Program-made: the position numbers and the translations under genes
Part shown: in pieces, positions 24,288 to 33,681 of the stretch
Layout: every line of letters starts with the position of its first letter
Position numbering within the stretch: position 1 is the stretch's first letter
Assembly: GCA_902774245.1 (NCBI GenBank)
Contig: CACYHQ010000007.1
Location: 1-64,000 of the forward strand
Origin: an uncultured bacterium
GTDB taxonomy: Bacteria > Verrucomicrobiota > Lentisphaeria > Victivallales > UBA1829
Reading direction: 5' to 3'
Length of the DNA: 64,000 bases
Notes under the pieces: generated by a model
Seen by the model: the letters and a program-made list of their open reading frames with translations, nothing else
What the model was told of the DNA's origin: nothing
Databases searched by the model: none

Positions 24288-24935
24288 ATGTTTGCGCAGC
24301 CGTGGCCGGAACCTCTGGCCGAACTGATCGAAATGCTGAAGAACCTGCCGGGCGTGGGGAAACGCTCCGCCGAACGCATGGCGCTGTCGCTGTACCTGTG
24401 GGACCCGGCGAAACTTGAGGCGCTGGCGGGAAATCTCGCCTCGCTTCACACGCGCATCCACGCCTGTCCGGAATGCGGCAACCTGTCCGACGCGCCCGAC
24501 AACGGCCCGTGCGGAATCTGCTCGTCGCCGATACGGGACAAGTCCATCATCTGCGTGGTGGAGGACGTGGCGCAGATTCATTCGCTGGAGTCCGCCGGCG
24601 TCTTCAAGGGCGTTTATCACGTGCTCGGCGGACGCATCGCCCCGCTGGAGGGGAAGTTCCCCGAATCGCTCTCCATCCCACGCCTCGAAGCGCGCGCCGC
24701 CGCGGGCGGCATCCGCGAAATGATCCTGGCTCTGAGTCAGGACATCGAAGGGCAGGCGACCGCCGTCTATCTCGCCAACCGGTTCCAGGGACGCGGATTC
24801 GCCATCACGCGTCCGGCACGCGGTCTGCCCGCCGGCTCCGACCTGACCTACGCCGACTCCGCCACGATCGCGCTGGCGCTCGACGCCCGCACGAGCCTGA
24901 ACCGTCCGAACGAACAGGAGGATGTTTCCCGATGA
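24288..24935 (+). CDS. recR: Recombination mediator protein RecR
   Basis: A protein of 215 residues. The N-terminal helix-hairpin-helix (LKNLPGVGKRSAERMAL) is followed by the zinc finger (CPECGNLSD...CGIC, four Cys) and a Toprim domain (IICVVEDVAQIHSLE, GVYHVLGGRIAPLEG). The C-terminal ITRPARGLPAGSDLTYADS matches the conserved Walker-B-like end of RecR. RecR works with RecO/RecF in loading RecA at gaps. Its stop codon overlaps the aguB start (ATGA), so recR is translationally coupled to a polyamine-pathway gene, an unusual neighbour. Confidence 0.97.
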   Translation: MFAQPWPEPLAELIEMLKNLPGVGKRSAERMALSLYLWDPAKLEALAGNLASLHTRIHACPECGNLSDAPDNGPCGICSSPIRDKSIICVVEDVAQIHSLESAGVFKGVYHVLGGRIAPLEGKFPESLSIPRLEARAAAGGIREMILALSQDIEGQATAVYLANRFQGRGFAITRPARGLPAGSDLTYADSATIALALDARTSLNRPNEQEDVSR

Positions 24936-25810
24936 GTGCAAACGAGATCAAAAAAGTCCGCGTGGCGCTGGTGCAGGATTTCGCGTCCGCCTCCATCGAA
25001 GAAGCCCGCGAACGTTTCGCCGCGAAAGTCGCGGAGGCCGCGGGGCAGGGGGCGAACATCGTCTGCACGCAGGAGCTGTTCCAAACGGAGTATTTCTGCT
25101 GGAAACAGGACCCCGATTTCTTCGAGCTCGCCGAGCCGATCCCGGGGAAGGGGACGGATTTCTACGCCGCCCTCGCGAAACGGTACGGCGTGGTGATCGT
25201 CGCGTCGTTCTTCGAGAAGCGCGCGCCGGGACTCTGCCACAACACCGCCGTCATTTTCGATGTCGACGGGAGCATCGCCGGAACCTACCGCAAGATGCAT
25301 ATCCCGCAGGACCCCGGATTTGAGGAGAAATTCTATTTCGCGCCCGGCGACGGGCCGTTCCGCGCCTGGGATACGGCGTTCGGCAGGATCGGCGTGGTGA
25401 TCTGCTGGGATCAGTGGTATCCGGAATCCGCCCGTCTGACCGCGCTCGACGGCGCATCCGTCATCTTCTGCCCGACCGCGATCGGCACGATCGAATCCGA
25501 GCCGGACGACCTGATGCTGAAACAGCGCCACGCCTGGCTCACGGTCCAGCACGGACACGCCGTGGCGAACGGGTGTTTCTTCGCGGCTGTGAACCGCGTC
25601 GGCACGGAGCACGGCACGCGGTTCTGGGGATCGTCGTTCGTGTCGGATTTCTACGGCGAGGACCTCGCGATTGCGTCCCGCGACAAGGCCGAGATCGTGT
25701 ATGCCGACTGCGACCTCGCGGCGATGGAGGAACACCGCCGCATGTGGCCGTTCTTCCGCGACCGCCGCATCGACGCCTACGCGCCGATCCTGAAGCGGTT
25801 CGGAGACTGA
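24932..25810 (+). CDS. aguB: N-carbamoylputrescine amidase
   Basis: A nitrilase-superfamily enzyme of 292 residues that hydrolyses N-carbamoylputrescine to putrescine, CO2 and ammonia. The catalytic triad is visible: Glu48 in CTQELF, Lys121 in YRKMHIPQD and Cys158 in VICWDQWYPE. QDPGFEEKFYFAPGD and AVNRVG further fit the AguB subgroup. The start ATG overlaps the recR stop by four bases. The next gene, three bases downstream, encodes the preceding enzyme of the same pathway (agmatine deiminase), so both steps from agmatine to putrescine are encoded as one unit. Confidence 0.96.
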   Translation: MSANEIKKVRVALVQDFASASIEEARERFAAKVAEAAGQGANIVCTQELFQTEYFCWKQDPDFFELAEPIPGKGTDFYAALAKRYGVVIVASFFEKRAPGLCHNTAVIFDVDGSIAGTYRKMHIPQDPGFEEKFYFAPGDGPFRAWDTAFGRIGVVICWDQWYPESARLTALDGASVIFCPTAIGTIESEPDDLMLKQRHAWLTVQHGHAVANGCFFAAVNRVGTEHGTRFWGSSFVSDFYGEDLAIASRDKAEIVYADCDLAAMEEHRRMWPFFRDRRIDAYAPILKRFGD

Positions 25811-25813
25811 GCC

Positions 25814-26863
25814 ATGCCGGAGCCGACCTGCGCCGCGGTACGCGGCTTCACGATGCCCGCGGAGTGGGAGACCCAGTGCGCGATATTGCTGTCGTGGCCG
25901 CTGAATCCCGTAACGTGGGAGGACCGCAGAGCTGAAATCGAGGCGACATACGCCGGATTCGCTGCGGCCGTCTCGCGTTTCGAGGACTTGAAGATCAACT
26001 GCGTGCGCGCCGAACAATCGCGCATCCTGAAACTGCTTTCCGAGGTCGGAGCCGACGTCGCCCGCGTCGAACTGCTGGACGTGCCGACGAACGATGCCTG
26101 GTGCCGCGACCACGGACCCGTGTGCCTCGTGAACCGCGCGACCGGGGCGCGTCTGCTGGACCATTTCCGGTACAACGCCTGGGGCGGGAAGTTTCCGCCG
26201 TGGAACCTCGACGCCGCCGTGCCGGAACACGCCGCCGCGCTGCTCGGCTACGAACGGAATGCCGTCCCGATGATCTGCGAGGGCGGTGCGCTGGAATCGA
26301 ACGGCGCGGGCCTCCTCATGACGACCGAATCCGTGATGCTGAACCCGAACCGGAATCCTTCCATGACGCGGGCGCGGATCGGCGACATGCTGATGTGTTC
26401 GCTCGGCATGGACGAGATCCTGTGGCTGAAAGGCGGCCTCTTCTGCGACGATACGGACGGCCATATCGACACGCTCGCGCGCTTCGTGCGGCCCGATGCC
26501 GTGATCGCCTGCGTCGCGCCCGAAGGCTCGACGAACGCCCCGATGCTGGATGAAAATCTGCGCCGTCTGCGCGAATACCGTACGCGCCTCGGAAAGCCGC
26601 TCGATGTGATCCCGCTGCCGCTGCCCGACCCCGTGGCGCCGCCCGACGGCTGGCGCGAGGAGACGCTTCCCGCGTCCTATGCGAATTACCTGCTCGTGAA
26701 CGGCGCCGTGCTGGTGCCGAGCTACCGTCAGCCGCGCAACGACGCCCGCGCCGCCGCGATCATCGGCGAGGCGTTCCCCGGTCGCGAAGTCGTTTCCATC
26801 GACTGCGCGGACATCATCCTGGAGGGCGGTGCGCTGCACTGCCTCTCTCAGAATCTTTTTTGA
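25814..26863 (+). CDS. aguA: Agmatine deiminase
   Basis: A guanidino-modifying enzyme of 349 residues that converts agmatine to N-carbamoylputrescine. Typical motifs are FTMPAEWE at the N-terminus, the substrate-contacting NDAWCRDHGP, the catalytic His in DDTDGHIDTLARF and the nucleophile Cys343 in LEGGALHCLSQ. It follows aguB by three bases and is followed by a convergent terminator. With aguB it completes the putrescine route from agmatine. The arginine decarboxylase that would supply agmatine is not in the window. Confidence 0.96.
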   Translation: MPEPTCAAVRGFTMPAEWETQCAILLSWPLNPVTWEDRRAEIEATYAGFAAAVSRFEDLKINCVRAEQSRILKLLSEVGADVARVELLDVPTNDAWCRDHGPVCLVNRATGARLLDHFRYNAWGGKFPPWNLDAAVPEHAAALLGYERNAVPMICEGGALESNGAGLLMTTESVMLNPNRNPSMTRARIGDMLMCSLGMDEILWLKGGLFCDDTDGHIDTLARFVRPDAVIACVAPEGSTNAPMLDENLRRLREYRTRLGKPLDVIPLPLPDPVAPPDGWREETLPASYANYLLVNGAVLVPSYRQPRNDARAAAIIGEAFPGREVVSIDCADIILEGGALHCLSQNLF

Positions 26864-26896
26864 CCTTCATTCCGCCTCAATTTACGCGATAAAGAA

Positions 26897-26927
26897 CGCC
26901 TCCGCCGCAGAAATGCGAACGGAGGCG
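26897..26927. terminator. Bidirectional terminator between aguA and the GH127 gene
   Basis: CGCCTCCG (26897-26904) pairs with CGGAGGCG (26920-26927). T-rich bases follow on the plus strand and an A-rich run precedes it, serving leftward transcripts. Confidence 0.75.
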
Positions 26928-26957
26928 ATTGTATTTTGCTTGATTGTCAGGCGAAGA

Positions 26958-29324
26958 TCACTTCTTCTCAGGCGGAGTGAGGATGGCGGCGTGGTAGACG
27001 GAGCCGATGCCGCCGCGTTCGCCCGCGGGCTGGTGACGGATCACGATGTGGTCCTTGCCCTTCGTGATGGATTCCGGGATCTCGTATTCGACCTCGAAGA
27101 ACTGGTTCGGATGCGCCGCGGAGAGCTTCTGCACGGCGATCTGCTGACCATCGGCGAGGATCGCGGTCTCGGTCCAGTTGTCGCCGCCCCAGTAGGTGCA
27201 TGCGAGGATGTTCTTCTTGTCCGGGCTGACCTTCATGCGGAATTCGATCCAGCCGCCCTGATGCGCGCCGCGGTAGCCGCGTCCGTTGAAGCGTCCGGAA
27301 TGGGTGTTCTGGTATTTCACGGCGTGGTCGGTCTCGGGCTGCTGTTCGCCGAAGTTCATCTCGTCGACGGTGCGCGCGGAGCGTTCGCGCTGGCGGGCTT
27401 CCTCGGCCTCGATCCGAGCCTTTTCGGCTGCCCACTGCGCCTCGTTCATGTTCTTCCAGTAAACGTTGTAATGCTGGTACGGCATCTGGTTGAACGGGCG
27501 GATGAGGACGGTGGAACCGTCGGTCGCGGGCAGATTGTATGCTCGGTCGGAACCGGAGACGGGTTTCGCGGCGGCGACGAGCTGCGCGGCGTTCTCGCCG
27601 AGGAGGATCGGCACGGGCTTGCAGGCGGCGTTCTGGAGGTCGAGCTGGTCGCGCAGATAGATGCGCTTCTGGTAGTTTTCGACTTCGCCGAGGTCGCCAG
27701 CGAGGAGCGTCGGGCCGTAGAAGAACGCATTCTGCTCGGTGTGGCCGCCGTGGAGGTGTTCCGTGCGGAGCGACATCGGGATGTCGATCTCGACCTTGTC
27801 GCCGGTCTTCCAGTCGGCGTTCAGGACGGCGTTTTCACCGGGCTTCCCGGTCGCGATCTGCCTGCCGTTGAGCGAGAACGTCACGGGCTTGTCGGCCCAG
27901 CCGGGGCAGCGCACGTTCAACGCGAGCTTCTTGTCCGGGGCCTTGTCGAACGTGAGCGTGACCTTGCCGTTCTTCGGGTACTCGGTGTTCATGGTGAGCT
28001 CGAGGCCGCGTTCCGCCCATTTCAGTTTCGACGGGGTGAAGAGCGTGACGAAGATGTTGTCGTCGTCGTGGAAATAAATGGCGTGGTTGTACTTCGTGTG
28101 GTTCTCGATGCCGGTGCCGAAGCAGCACCAGAAGGAGACGTCCGGCGAGCTGTACACGCGGAACTGGCCCGGCTTCAGCGAGACGAAGTAGGTGAACATG
28201 GAGCGCTCGGGGTCCTGCGACGGCAGGATCTGGTTCAGCAGCGCGCGTTCGCGGTAGTCGCCGAAGACCGTGTTCGTCGGCTCCTGCATCTGGAGATGCT
28301 CGGCGAGGCGGATCATGTTGTAGACGTTGCAGCACTCGACGGACGCCGGGGAGAGGTGCCGGTCGGCCTCGTTCGGGCGGTAGAAATGCTCGCGGTCGCT
28401 GTTGCCGCCGGTGACGTAGGTGTGGTTCTTTACGACGATGTCGAAGAAGTTCTTGCTGACCTTTCGCGCGAACTCGTCGCCGGTGATCTCGTAGTTGACC
28501 GCCTCGGCGATCACTTTCGGCACCTGCGTGTTCGCGTGCTTGCCGGCGAGATTGTCCTTGCCCGCCGCGAGGTCGTCCACGAGCCAGTGGTGACGGAACC
28601 GCTGGGCGAGCGCCTTGTGCGTCTCGTCCTTCGTCTCCGCGTAGAGTTTCCAGAAGACTTCGCCGATGCCGCCGAACTCCATGTCGAGCATGCGCTGGCA
28701 TTTCTTCTCGTCCAGGCCTTTCGTGAGGCCGTCCACCCAGCGCGCGAAGTTCACGAGCACGTCCTTCGCCTGTTCGTTCCCGGCGATCTTCCACGCGTCG
28801 TAAAGCCCCTCGGCGATCTTGTGCTGCGTATACCACGGCGCCCACGTGTGGTTGATCGTCTCCACGTCGCCGTCCTTCAGCACCTCGAGCGCGCGACGTG
28901 CGTTCCGCGACATGCAGCCGATGTAGCCGGACTCGCCGTAGAGCTTCTGGCAGCGCGCCATTTCGCCGATGATGTAGTCCACGCGCTCCTTGAACCGCGT
29001 GTCGCCCGTGCTGGCGTATTCCAGCGAAAGCGCCGTCAGGTAGTGCCCGAGCGTGTGGCCGGAAAGGTCGCTGCTTTCCCAGCCGCCGTAGACCGGGGCT
29101 TTCGGCGTCTCGCCGCAATACTCGTACATGCGCGCCATCAGGCGGTCCGGGCTCAGCGAGAGCAGGAAATCCGCGTTGCGTTTCTTGTTCGCGAGGAACG
29201 GGCTTTCGAGGAGCTCGACCTCGTTGAGCTTGAACGGGACGGCCGGGGGCGCGCCGAACGTGAACGGGATGGCGGACGCGAGCGCGGTCGAAATGCAGAG
29301 GCAGTGTTTCAGAGCGGTTGTCAT
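26958..29324 (-). CDS. Exported GH127-type beta-L-arabinofuranosidase (DUF1680)
   Basis: A protein of 788 residues with a signal peptide (ALKHCLCISTALASAIPFTF). The alpha/alpha-barrel shows the DUF1680 hallmarks SGHTLGHYLTALS, the ECC motif at about residue 328 (SVECCNVYNM) and WCCFGTGIENHTKY at about residue 400. In characterised GH127 enzymes these Glu and Cys residues bind zinc and supply the nucleophilic Cys. Beta-sandwich domains follow, and the last 170 residues resemble an appended sandwich module. It would release beta-L-arabinofuranose from plant polysaccharides or glycoproteins in the periplasm. It is transcribed alone from the promoter at 29430-29458. Confidence 0.9.
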   Translation of the reverse strand: MTTALKHCLCISTALASAIPFTFGAPPAVPFKLNEVELLESPFLANKKRNADFLLSLSPDRLMARMYEYCGETPKAPVYGGWESSDLSGHTLGHYLTALSLEYASTGDTRFKERVDYIIGEMARCQKLYGESGYIGCMSRNARRALEVLKDGDVETINHTWAPWYTQHKIAEGLYDAWKIAGNEQAKDVLVNFARWVDGLTKGLDEKKCQRMLDMEFGGIGEVFWKLYAETKDETHKALAQRFRHHWLVDDLAAGKDNLAGKHANTQVPKVIAEAVNYEITGDEFARKVSKNFFDIVVKNHTYVTGGNSDREHFYRPNEADRHLSPASVECCNVYNMIRLAEHLQMQEPTNTVFGDYRERALLNQILPSQDPERSMFTYFVSLKPGQFRVYSSPDVSFWCCFGTGIENHTKYNHAIYFHDDDNIFVTLFTPSKLKWAERGLELTMNTEYPKNGKVTLTFDKAPDKKLALNVRCPGWADKPVTFSLNGRQIATGKPGENAVLNADWKTGDKVEIDIPMSLRTEHLHGGHTEQNAFFYGPTLLAGDLGEVENYQKRIYLRDQLDLQNAACKPVPILLGENAAQLVAAAKPVSGSDRAYNLPATDGSTVLIRPFNQMPYQHYNVYWKNMNEAQWAAEKARIEAEEARQRERSARTVDEMNFGEQQPETDHAVKYQNTHSGRFNGRGYRGAHQGGWIEFRMKVSPDKKNILACTYWGGDNWTETAILADGQQIAVQKLSAAHPNQFFEVEYEIPESITKGKDHIVIRHQPAGERGGIGSVYHAAILTPPEKK

Positions 29325-29429
29325 GTCGGGAGTCCTGTGTCTTTTGTGGTGTTTTTCGGGGCGGGGGGATGTCCCGTTGCCCGTGCAAAACTTTATGGTT
29401 TGAACTGAATTAAATATTAATCACGAAAC

Positions 29430-29458
29430 AATATAGCCTTTCACATTGGAAAAAGCAA
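29430..29458 (-). promoter_or_regulatory. Promoter for the GH127 gene
   Basis: On the minus strand TTGCTT (29458-29453) is followed after 17 bp by TATATT (29435-29430). The leader is about 100 bases long. The rest of the gap to the lipoprotein gene shows nothing clear. Confidence 0.6.
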
Positions 29459-29539
29459 GTCGTTTCTTACAAAAAAACAGGAAAAAAAGGCGGAAAAGCG
29501 GTGTGCGGCGCTGAACGTCCGGAGATGATACAAACAATA

Positions 29540-30310
29540 TTACCAGGTTGCATTCAGGAGGGGGAATCCCCACCGGCGGCCATTGTAATTCCACAGGCCG
29601 ATTTGAAGGGAAAAGGTCTTTTCCGTCCCGGCAGCGGATCGTTCCTCTTTTGCGTTGTCGGCAAGATTGATCAGGCCGAACTGCAGATACGGATCGCTTT
29701 TCACCTTGTCTCCTTCCCGCCTGCTGTCGTTGAAAACACCGATCTGAAAACGGTTTGTTTCAAGCGCTCTGTTGAAAACGCCGATTTGCGCGATACCGTT
29801 GTCCTTCTGACCGGAATACCCCCAGGCTCCGCGCCAGTTCACGACGCCGAGTTGAACGCCGTTCCCGTCTAAACATCCATTGGCCGGCGCGACGCTCAAA
29901 CCGTTCAGATACTCCGAGAAGAATAACAGAGGGGAAAGCACGAGACCGTTGAATTTCGCACCGGCGCAGACCGGAGCGACTGCAACCCCGTTTACGCCGC
30001 CGCTGACGTCATGAACGGATAAAAGAAGACCGTTTACACCGCCATCGCGACCGGGCGATTCCGAGTCGCCGAAATCCACCCAGAAGGGGAAACCGATTCG
30101 CAGCCATGGCCGATTCTCCCTTTCTCTCGACTTATGTTCCCCGAGATATTCAGCGTACCCCCAGCAACACCCGATTTGGGCATATTTCGTGTCAATCGCA
30201 AGGCGAAACTCCGGCTCCTCTGTCGAGCCGCACCCGGTGAAGGAACCAACGGCCAGCAATCCCGCGGCGACCGCGAGGAAGATGTTTCTGCTCATTTTCG
30301 TATTCGGCAT
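29540..30310 (-). CDS. Lipoprotein with VNG/QIGVFN surface repeats (LA_2272-like)
   Basis: A protein of 256 residues with a lipoprotein signal peptide (FLAVAAGLLAVGSFTGC; lipobox Cys near residue 27). The mature part is made of short repeats such as GGVNGVAVAPVC, FNGLVLSPL, GNGVQLGVVN, IAQIGVFNRA, FQIGVFND and LQFGLIN. This pattern resembles the surface-repeat proteins first named in Leptospira (LA_2272 family), probably beta-solenoid or barrel-like. The function is unknown. The start at 30310 has AAGGAC upstream; an internal Met five residues later is an alternative. The gene is lower in GC than its neighbours, suggesting a different history. Confidence 0.65.
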   Translation of the reverse strand: MPNTKMSRNIFLAVAAGLLAVGSFTGCGSTEEPEFRLAIDTKYAQIGCCWGYAEYLGEHKSRERENRPWLRIGFPFWVDFGDSESPGRDGGVNGLLLSVHDVSGGVNGVAVAPVCAGAKFNGLVLSPLLFFSEYLNGLSVAPANGCLDGNGVQLGVVNWRGAWGYSGQKDNGIAQIGVFNRALETNRFQIGVFNDSRREGDKVKSDPYLQFGLINLADNAKEERSAAGTEKTFSLQIGLWNYNGRRWGFPLLNATW

Positions 30311-30327
30311 GGCTCAGGTCCTTTCGC

Positions 30328-30357
30328 GTATTGCTGAAAAATGGAGGGATTTGTCAA
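30328..30357 (-). promoter_or_regulatory. Weak candidate promoter for the lipoprotein gene
   Basis: A consensus TTGACA on the minus strand (30357-30352) is followed after 18 bp by CAATAC (30333-30328). The -10 is poor and the distance to the start is short. Confidence 0.35.
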
Positions 30358-30507
30358 GTTGTTACTAACTATACACCGTCACCGGAGATATTGCAAGCGG
30401 GGATGGAAAAGATTCGGAGGGGTCGACATCATGTACATTCCGTTGTCCTTCCATGGGCATCCGAAACCACGGGGGCAAAAAAAATGAAAAAATTTGATTT
30501 TGGGGGC

Positions 30508-30535
30508 TTGATATCGCGTGTGTGCGTGCTATATT
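30508..30535 (+). promoter_or_regulatory. Promoter for the LSVDG-repeat protein gene
   Basis: TTGATA (30508-30513), a 16-bp spacer and TATATT (30530-30535), matching the pattern of other promoters in the window. The leader is about 65 bases. Confidence 0.7.
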
Positions 30536-30606
30536 TAGAGTAAGAATTTAACAGTATTAAACTTTTTCAACCATTTCTCCTCAAAAACGGGGAAAGCGAG
30601 GTCAAT

Positions 30607-33432
30607 ATGGAATCATTCCTGAGCGTAGACGGACTCGGCGGACTGGGCGGACTTGACTATCTGTTCAGCGGGCTCGGGTCGCTGTTCGGCGGCGATTACG
30701 GCTACTACGACGACTATGGCTACAATGACTACAGCTATTACGACGACTACGATTCGAGCTTCAGCGTGGGCGGGCTGGACTACCTGTTCGGCGGCGATCT
30801 CTTCGGCGGGCTCTTCGATGACCTCGGCTATCTCTTTGGGGATTATGACTATGGCTACTACGATTACAGCGACTACTCCTACAACGATTATTCCTACGAC
30901 GACTACGAGATCAGCGGCAACGTTGACAACGTGATCGAGGTCGGAGCCGATATCTTGAATGGCTTGGACGATGAGATCGATGTTGATGGACTGATTTCCG
31001 GTCTTTTGAACGGGGAAGGCGATCTCTCCGGTCTGAGCGAGATTCTTTCCGGTCTGCTCGGCGGCGATACTGCCCTGAGCGTGGACGGCGAGCTTGGCGA
31101 CCTGTCTGGCCTCTCCGAATTGCTTTCCGGCCTGCTCGGCGGTGACACGGCTCTGAGCGTCGACGGCGAACTTGGCGACCTGTCCGGCCTGAGCGATATT
31201 CTCGCAGGGCTGCTCGGCGGCGAAACGAATCTGAGCGTGGACGGTGAGCTTGGCGATCTGTCTGGCCTCTCCGAATTGCTTTCCGGCCTGCTCGGCGGTG
31301 ACACGACATTGAGCGTGGACGGCGAGCTTGGCGACCTGTCCGGTCTTTCCGATCTTCTCGCTGGACTCCTCGGCGGGGACATGACGTTGAGCGTTGACGG
31401 CGAGCTTGGCGATATTTCCGGCCTGAGTGACATTCTTGCTGGTCTGCTTGGCGGCGACACGACATTGAGTGTTGACGGCGAACTTGGCGACCTGTCCGGT
31501 CTTTCTGATCTTCTCGCGGGCCTGCTCGGAAGCGATACGACGTTGAGTGTTGACGGGACCTCCGATCTTCTGTCCGGCCTGCTGGGCGGCAACGGTCTTG
31601 ACCTCAGTTCTCTGCTCTCCGGTCTGCTCGGAAGCGATACGACGTTGAGTGTTGACGGGACCTCCGATCTTCTGTCCGGCCTGAGCGGGCTTTCCGGTCT
31701 CGGAAATCTGTTCGGCGGCCTGACGGGCATTCTGGGCGGGATCGGCAGCGGCGACCTCGACGGTTTCGAGCTGCTGGATTCCCTCACGAATCTTTACAAC
31801 GGCGCGGGGATTAGCGTGGACGGCACCACTGCCTCCACTGGTTCTGCCGATCTTTTGTCCGGTCTTCTCGGCGGCAACGGCCTCAGCTCGCTGCTTTCCG
31901 GTCTCCTCGGCGGTTCGACTCTGAGCGTGGATGGCACGACCGCGTCCTCCGGCGGCCTTGACCTGTCCGCCCTGAGCGGATTGCTGGGCGGCCTGACCGG
32001 CGGCACGACCTCGACCAGCGGCCTTGACCTATCCGCCCTGAGCGGATTGCTGGGCGGCCTGACCGGCGGCACGACCTCTACCAGCGGCCTTGATCTGAGT
32101 TCGCTTTTGAGCGGCCTTCTCGGCGGTACGACTCTGAGCGTGGACGGCAGCACGGCTTCCTCCGGCTCGACCAATATCCTCTCCGCCCTCGGCAATCTCG
32201 GCAATCTCGGAACCCTGTTCAGCGGATATGCCAGCATCCTGGGCGGGATTGGCAACGGCGACCTCGACGGTTTCGAACTGCTGGATTCCCTGACGAATCT
32301 TTACAACGGCGCGGGGATCAGCGTGGACGGCAGCACCGCCTCCACCGGCTCGACCGATCTTCTGTCCGGTCTGAGCGGCCTCCTCGGCGGCAACGGCCTC
32401 AGTTCGCTCCTCAGCGGCCTCCTCGGCGGCGGCACGGCCTCCACAAGCGGTTTTGACCTCTCCGCGCTCAGTTCGCTCCTCGGCGGCCTGACCGGCGGAA
32501 CGACCTCGACTTCCACTTCCGTTTCGGACACGACGGCCTCGAATTCCGCCTACAACATCATCGGACTCGTCAACCTCATTTCCGAGGCGGCGGCGCTGAA
32601 CGGCGGACAGGACGTGTCGAGCACGACCGGCACCGTGATCCAGATCAGCGACGATACATGGAACATGATGCGGACCACGTCCGTGCTGAACTCCATCCTG
32701 CCGGGCGAGGACATCTTCGTGAACGCGGACGGAACGCAGGGCATCGTGCTCAGCACCGACACCGATTCCCTCCAGGCCGCGCTCAAGCCGTACAATGATT
32801 ATCTCGTTGTGGAAGATCTGACGATCGGCCTCGCGATCACGATCGACGATTACGCCGGTATTCAGAAGGCCGTCGCGCTGGCGAAGGAAGACCCTTTCTT
32901 CGGAGTGAAGAGGATCGACGACCCCGGAACGCTGATCGTGCCGCCCGTCTCTTCCATCGACGTCGCGTCGCCCTATCCGGCACTCCACGCCGCGTCCTAC
33001 GAATCCCAGTTGGATTCGATCCATCCATATGCCGATGCGAATGTCGAGGATTTCCCGGCGCTCCTGATCCCCGCCTGTGATGTGTTCCAGGTGGAACTGG
33101 ATTCCCTGCGCGAGGTCGGGTTCTGGCTGGACGACGCGTCGATGGACATGGGCGCGCAGAACTGGGACGGCTGGGACATCCGCGCGATCGGCGACTTCCA
33201 GGGCGACGGCGTGGACGATCTGCTGCTCTCCCATTCGCAGACCGGCATCATGGTCCTGCTGGGGGACAGCGATCTGAGCAAATGGGATTCGCTGGATCAG
33301 TTTGTGACGGACAGTCAGGCCTCCGCTCTGCGCAGCGCCCCCGCGATCCCTGCTGGTTCCTGCATGGTCGGCGACGTTTCGCAGTGGCTGGAATCCGGCG
33401 GCGCATCCGCGAATTGGATTATCCTCGCGTAA
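30607..33432 (+). CDS. Giant acidic Gly/Leu/Asp-rich repeat protein with FG-GAP-like end
   Basis: A protein of 941 residues without a signal peptide. Residues 1-110 are Tyr/Asp/Gly-rich (DYGYYDDYGYNDYSYYDDY). Residues about 150-650 are repeats combining LSVDG with LLSGLLGG; six are exact 26-residue units and the rest are shuffled variants. The C-terminal 280 residues form ordinary globular sequence ending with IGDFQGDGVDDLLLSHSQTG, an FG-GAP/VCBS-like calcium-binding blade. The extreme acidity, Gly/Asp repeats, lack of a signal peptide and C-terminal globular part resemble type I secreted surface proteins. That is an inference, since no dedicated secretion gene is adjacent. The function is unknown; a structural or adhesive role is plausible. 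It has its own promoter and terminator. Confidence 0.75.
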   Translation: MESFLSVDGLGGLGGLDYLFSGLGSLFGGDYGYYDDYGYNDYSYYDDYDSSFSVGGLDYLFGGDLFGGLFDDLGYLFGDYDYGYYDYSDYSYNDYSYDDYEISGNVDNVIEVGADILNGLDDEIDVDGLISGLLNGEGDLSGLSEILSGLLGGDTALSVDGELGDLSGLSELLSGLLGGDTALSVDGELGDLSGLSDILAGLLGGETNLSVDGELGDLSGLSELLSGLLGGDTTLSVDGELGDLSGLSDLLAGLLGGDMTLSVDGELGDISGLSDILAGLLGGDTTLSVDGELGDLSGLSDLLAGLLGSDTTLSVDGTSDLLSGLLGGNGLDLSSLLSGLLGSDTTLSVDGTSDLLSGLSGLSGLGNLFGGLTGILGGIGSGDLDGFELLDSLTNLYNGAGISVDGTTASTGSADLLSGLLGGNGLSSLLSGLLGGSTLSVDGTTASSGGLDLSALSGLLGGLTGGTTSTSGLDLSALSGLLGGLTGGTTSTSGLDLSSLLSGLLGGTTLSVDGSTASSGSTNILSALGNLGNLGTLFSGYASILGGIGNGDLDGFELLDSLTNLYNGAGISVDGSTASTGSTDLLSGLSGLLGGNGLSSLLSGLLGGGTASTSGFDLSALSSLLGGLTGGTTSTSTSVSDTTASNSAYNIIGLVNLISEAAALNGGQDVSSTTGTVIQISDDTWNMMRTTSVLNSILPGEDIFVNADGTQGIVLSTDTDSLQAALKPYNDYLVVEDLTIGLAITIDDYAGIQKAVALAKEDPFFGVKRIDDPGTLIVPPVSSIDVASPYPALHAASYESQLDSIHPYADANVEDFPALLIPACDVFQVELDSLREVGFWLDDASMDMGAQNWDGWDIRAIGDFQGDGVDDLLLSHSQTGIMVLLGDSDLSKWDSLDQFVTDSQASALRSAPAIPAGSCMVGDVSQWLESGGASANWIILA
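31075..31542 (+). repeat. Six tandem 78-bp repeats (26 residues each)
   Basis: Each unit begins with LSVDGELGD and continues with SGLS, LL(S/A)GLLGG and an Asp. The six copies are contiguous and differ mostly by synonymous or conservative changes. Shorter variants continue to about 32520, including a second copy of the block FELLDSLTNLYNGAG (near 31760 and 32274). Confidence 0.9.
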
Positions 33433-33467
33433 TACATTATCGGTAATAGGGCTTCAGGCCCATGAAG

Positions 33468-33513
33468 GATCCCGCTGCGACGGCCACCGATCCGTCAAAG
33501 CGGGATCGTTTTG
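33468..33513 (+). terminator. Terminator after the LSVDG-repeat protein
   Basis: GATCCCGCT (33468-33476) pairs with AGCGGGATC (33499-33507) and is followed by GTTTTG. The next 320 bases up to the sigma gene are AT-rich and hold no convincing gene. Confidence 0.75.
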
Positions 33514-33681
33514 TATCCTGAATAAAACAGGACTATGTATCATTGTATTCTTCTTTTTGGTGAAACGTTTTTATTTTTCTTTGTATCATGTTTGTAATCA
33601 ATGAAATGTTTTTATAAATGATTAAATATAACTCTTTGATTCTTTGTGTAAGTGTTGAAAAATACCATGTTTTCTTTGTTT

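Noticed and set aside
31075-32520. CRISPR-like regular repeats
   Set aside because: The regularity comes from in-frame 26-residue protein repeats within a long open gene.
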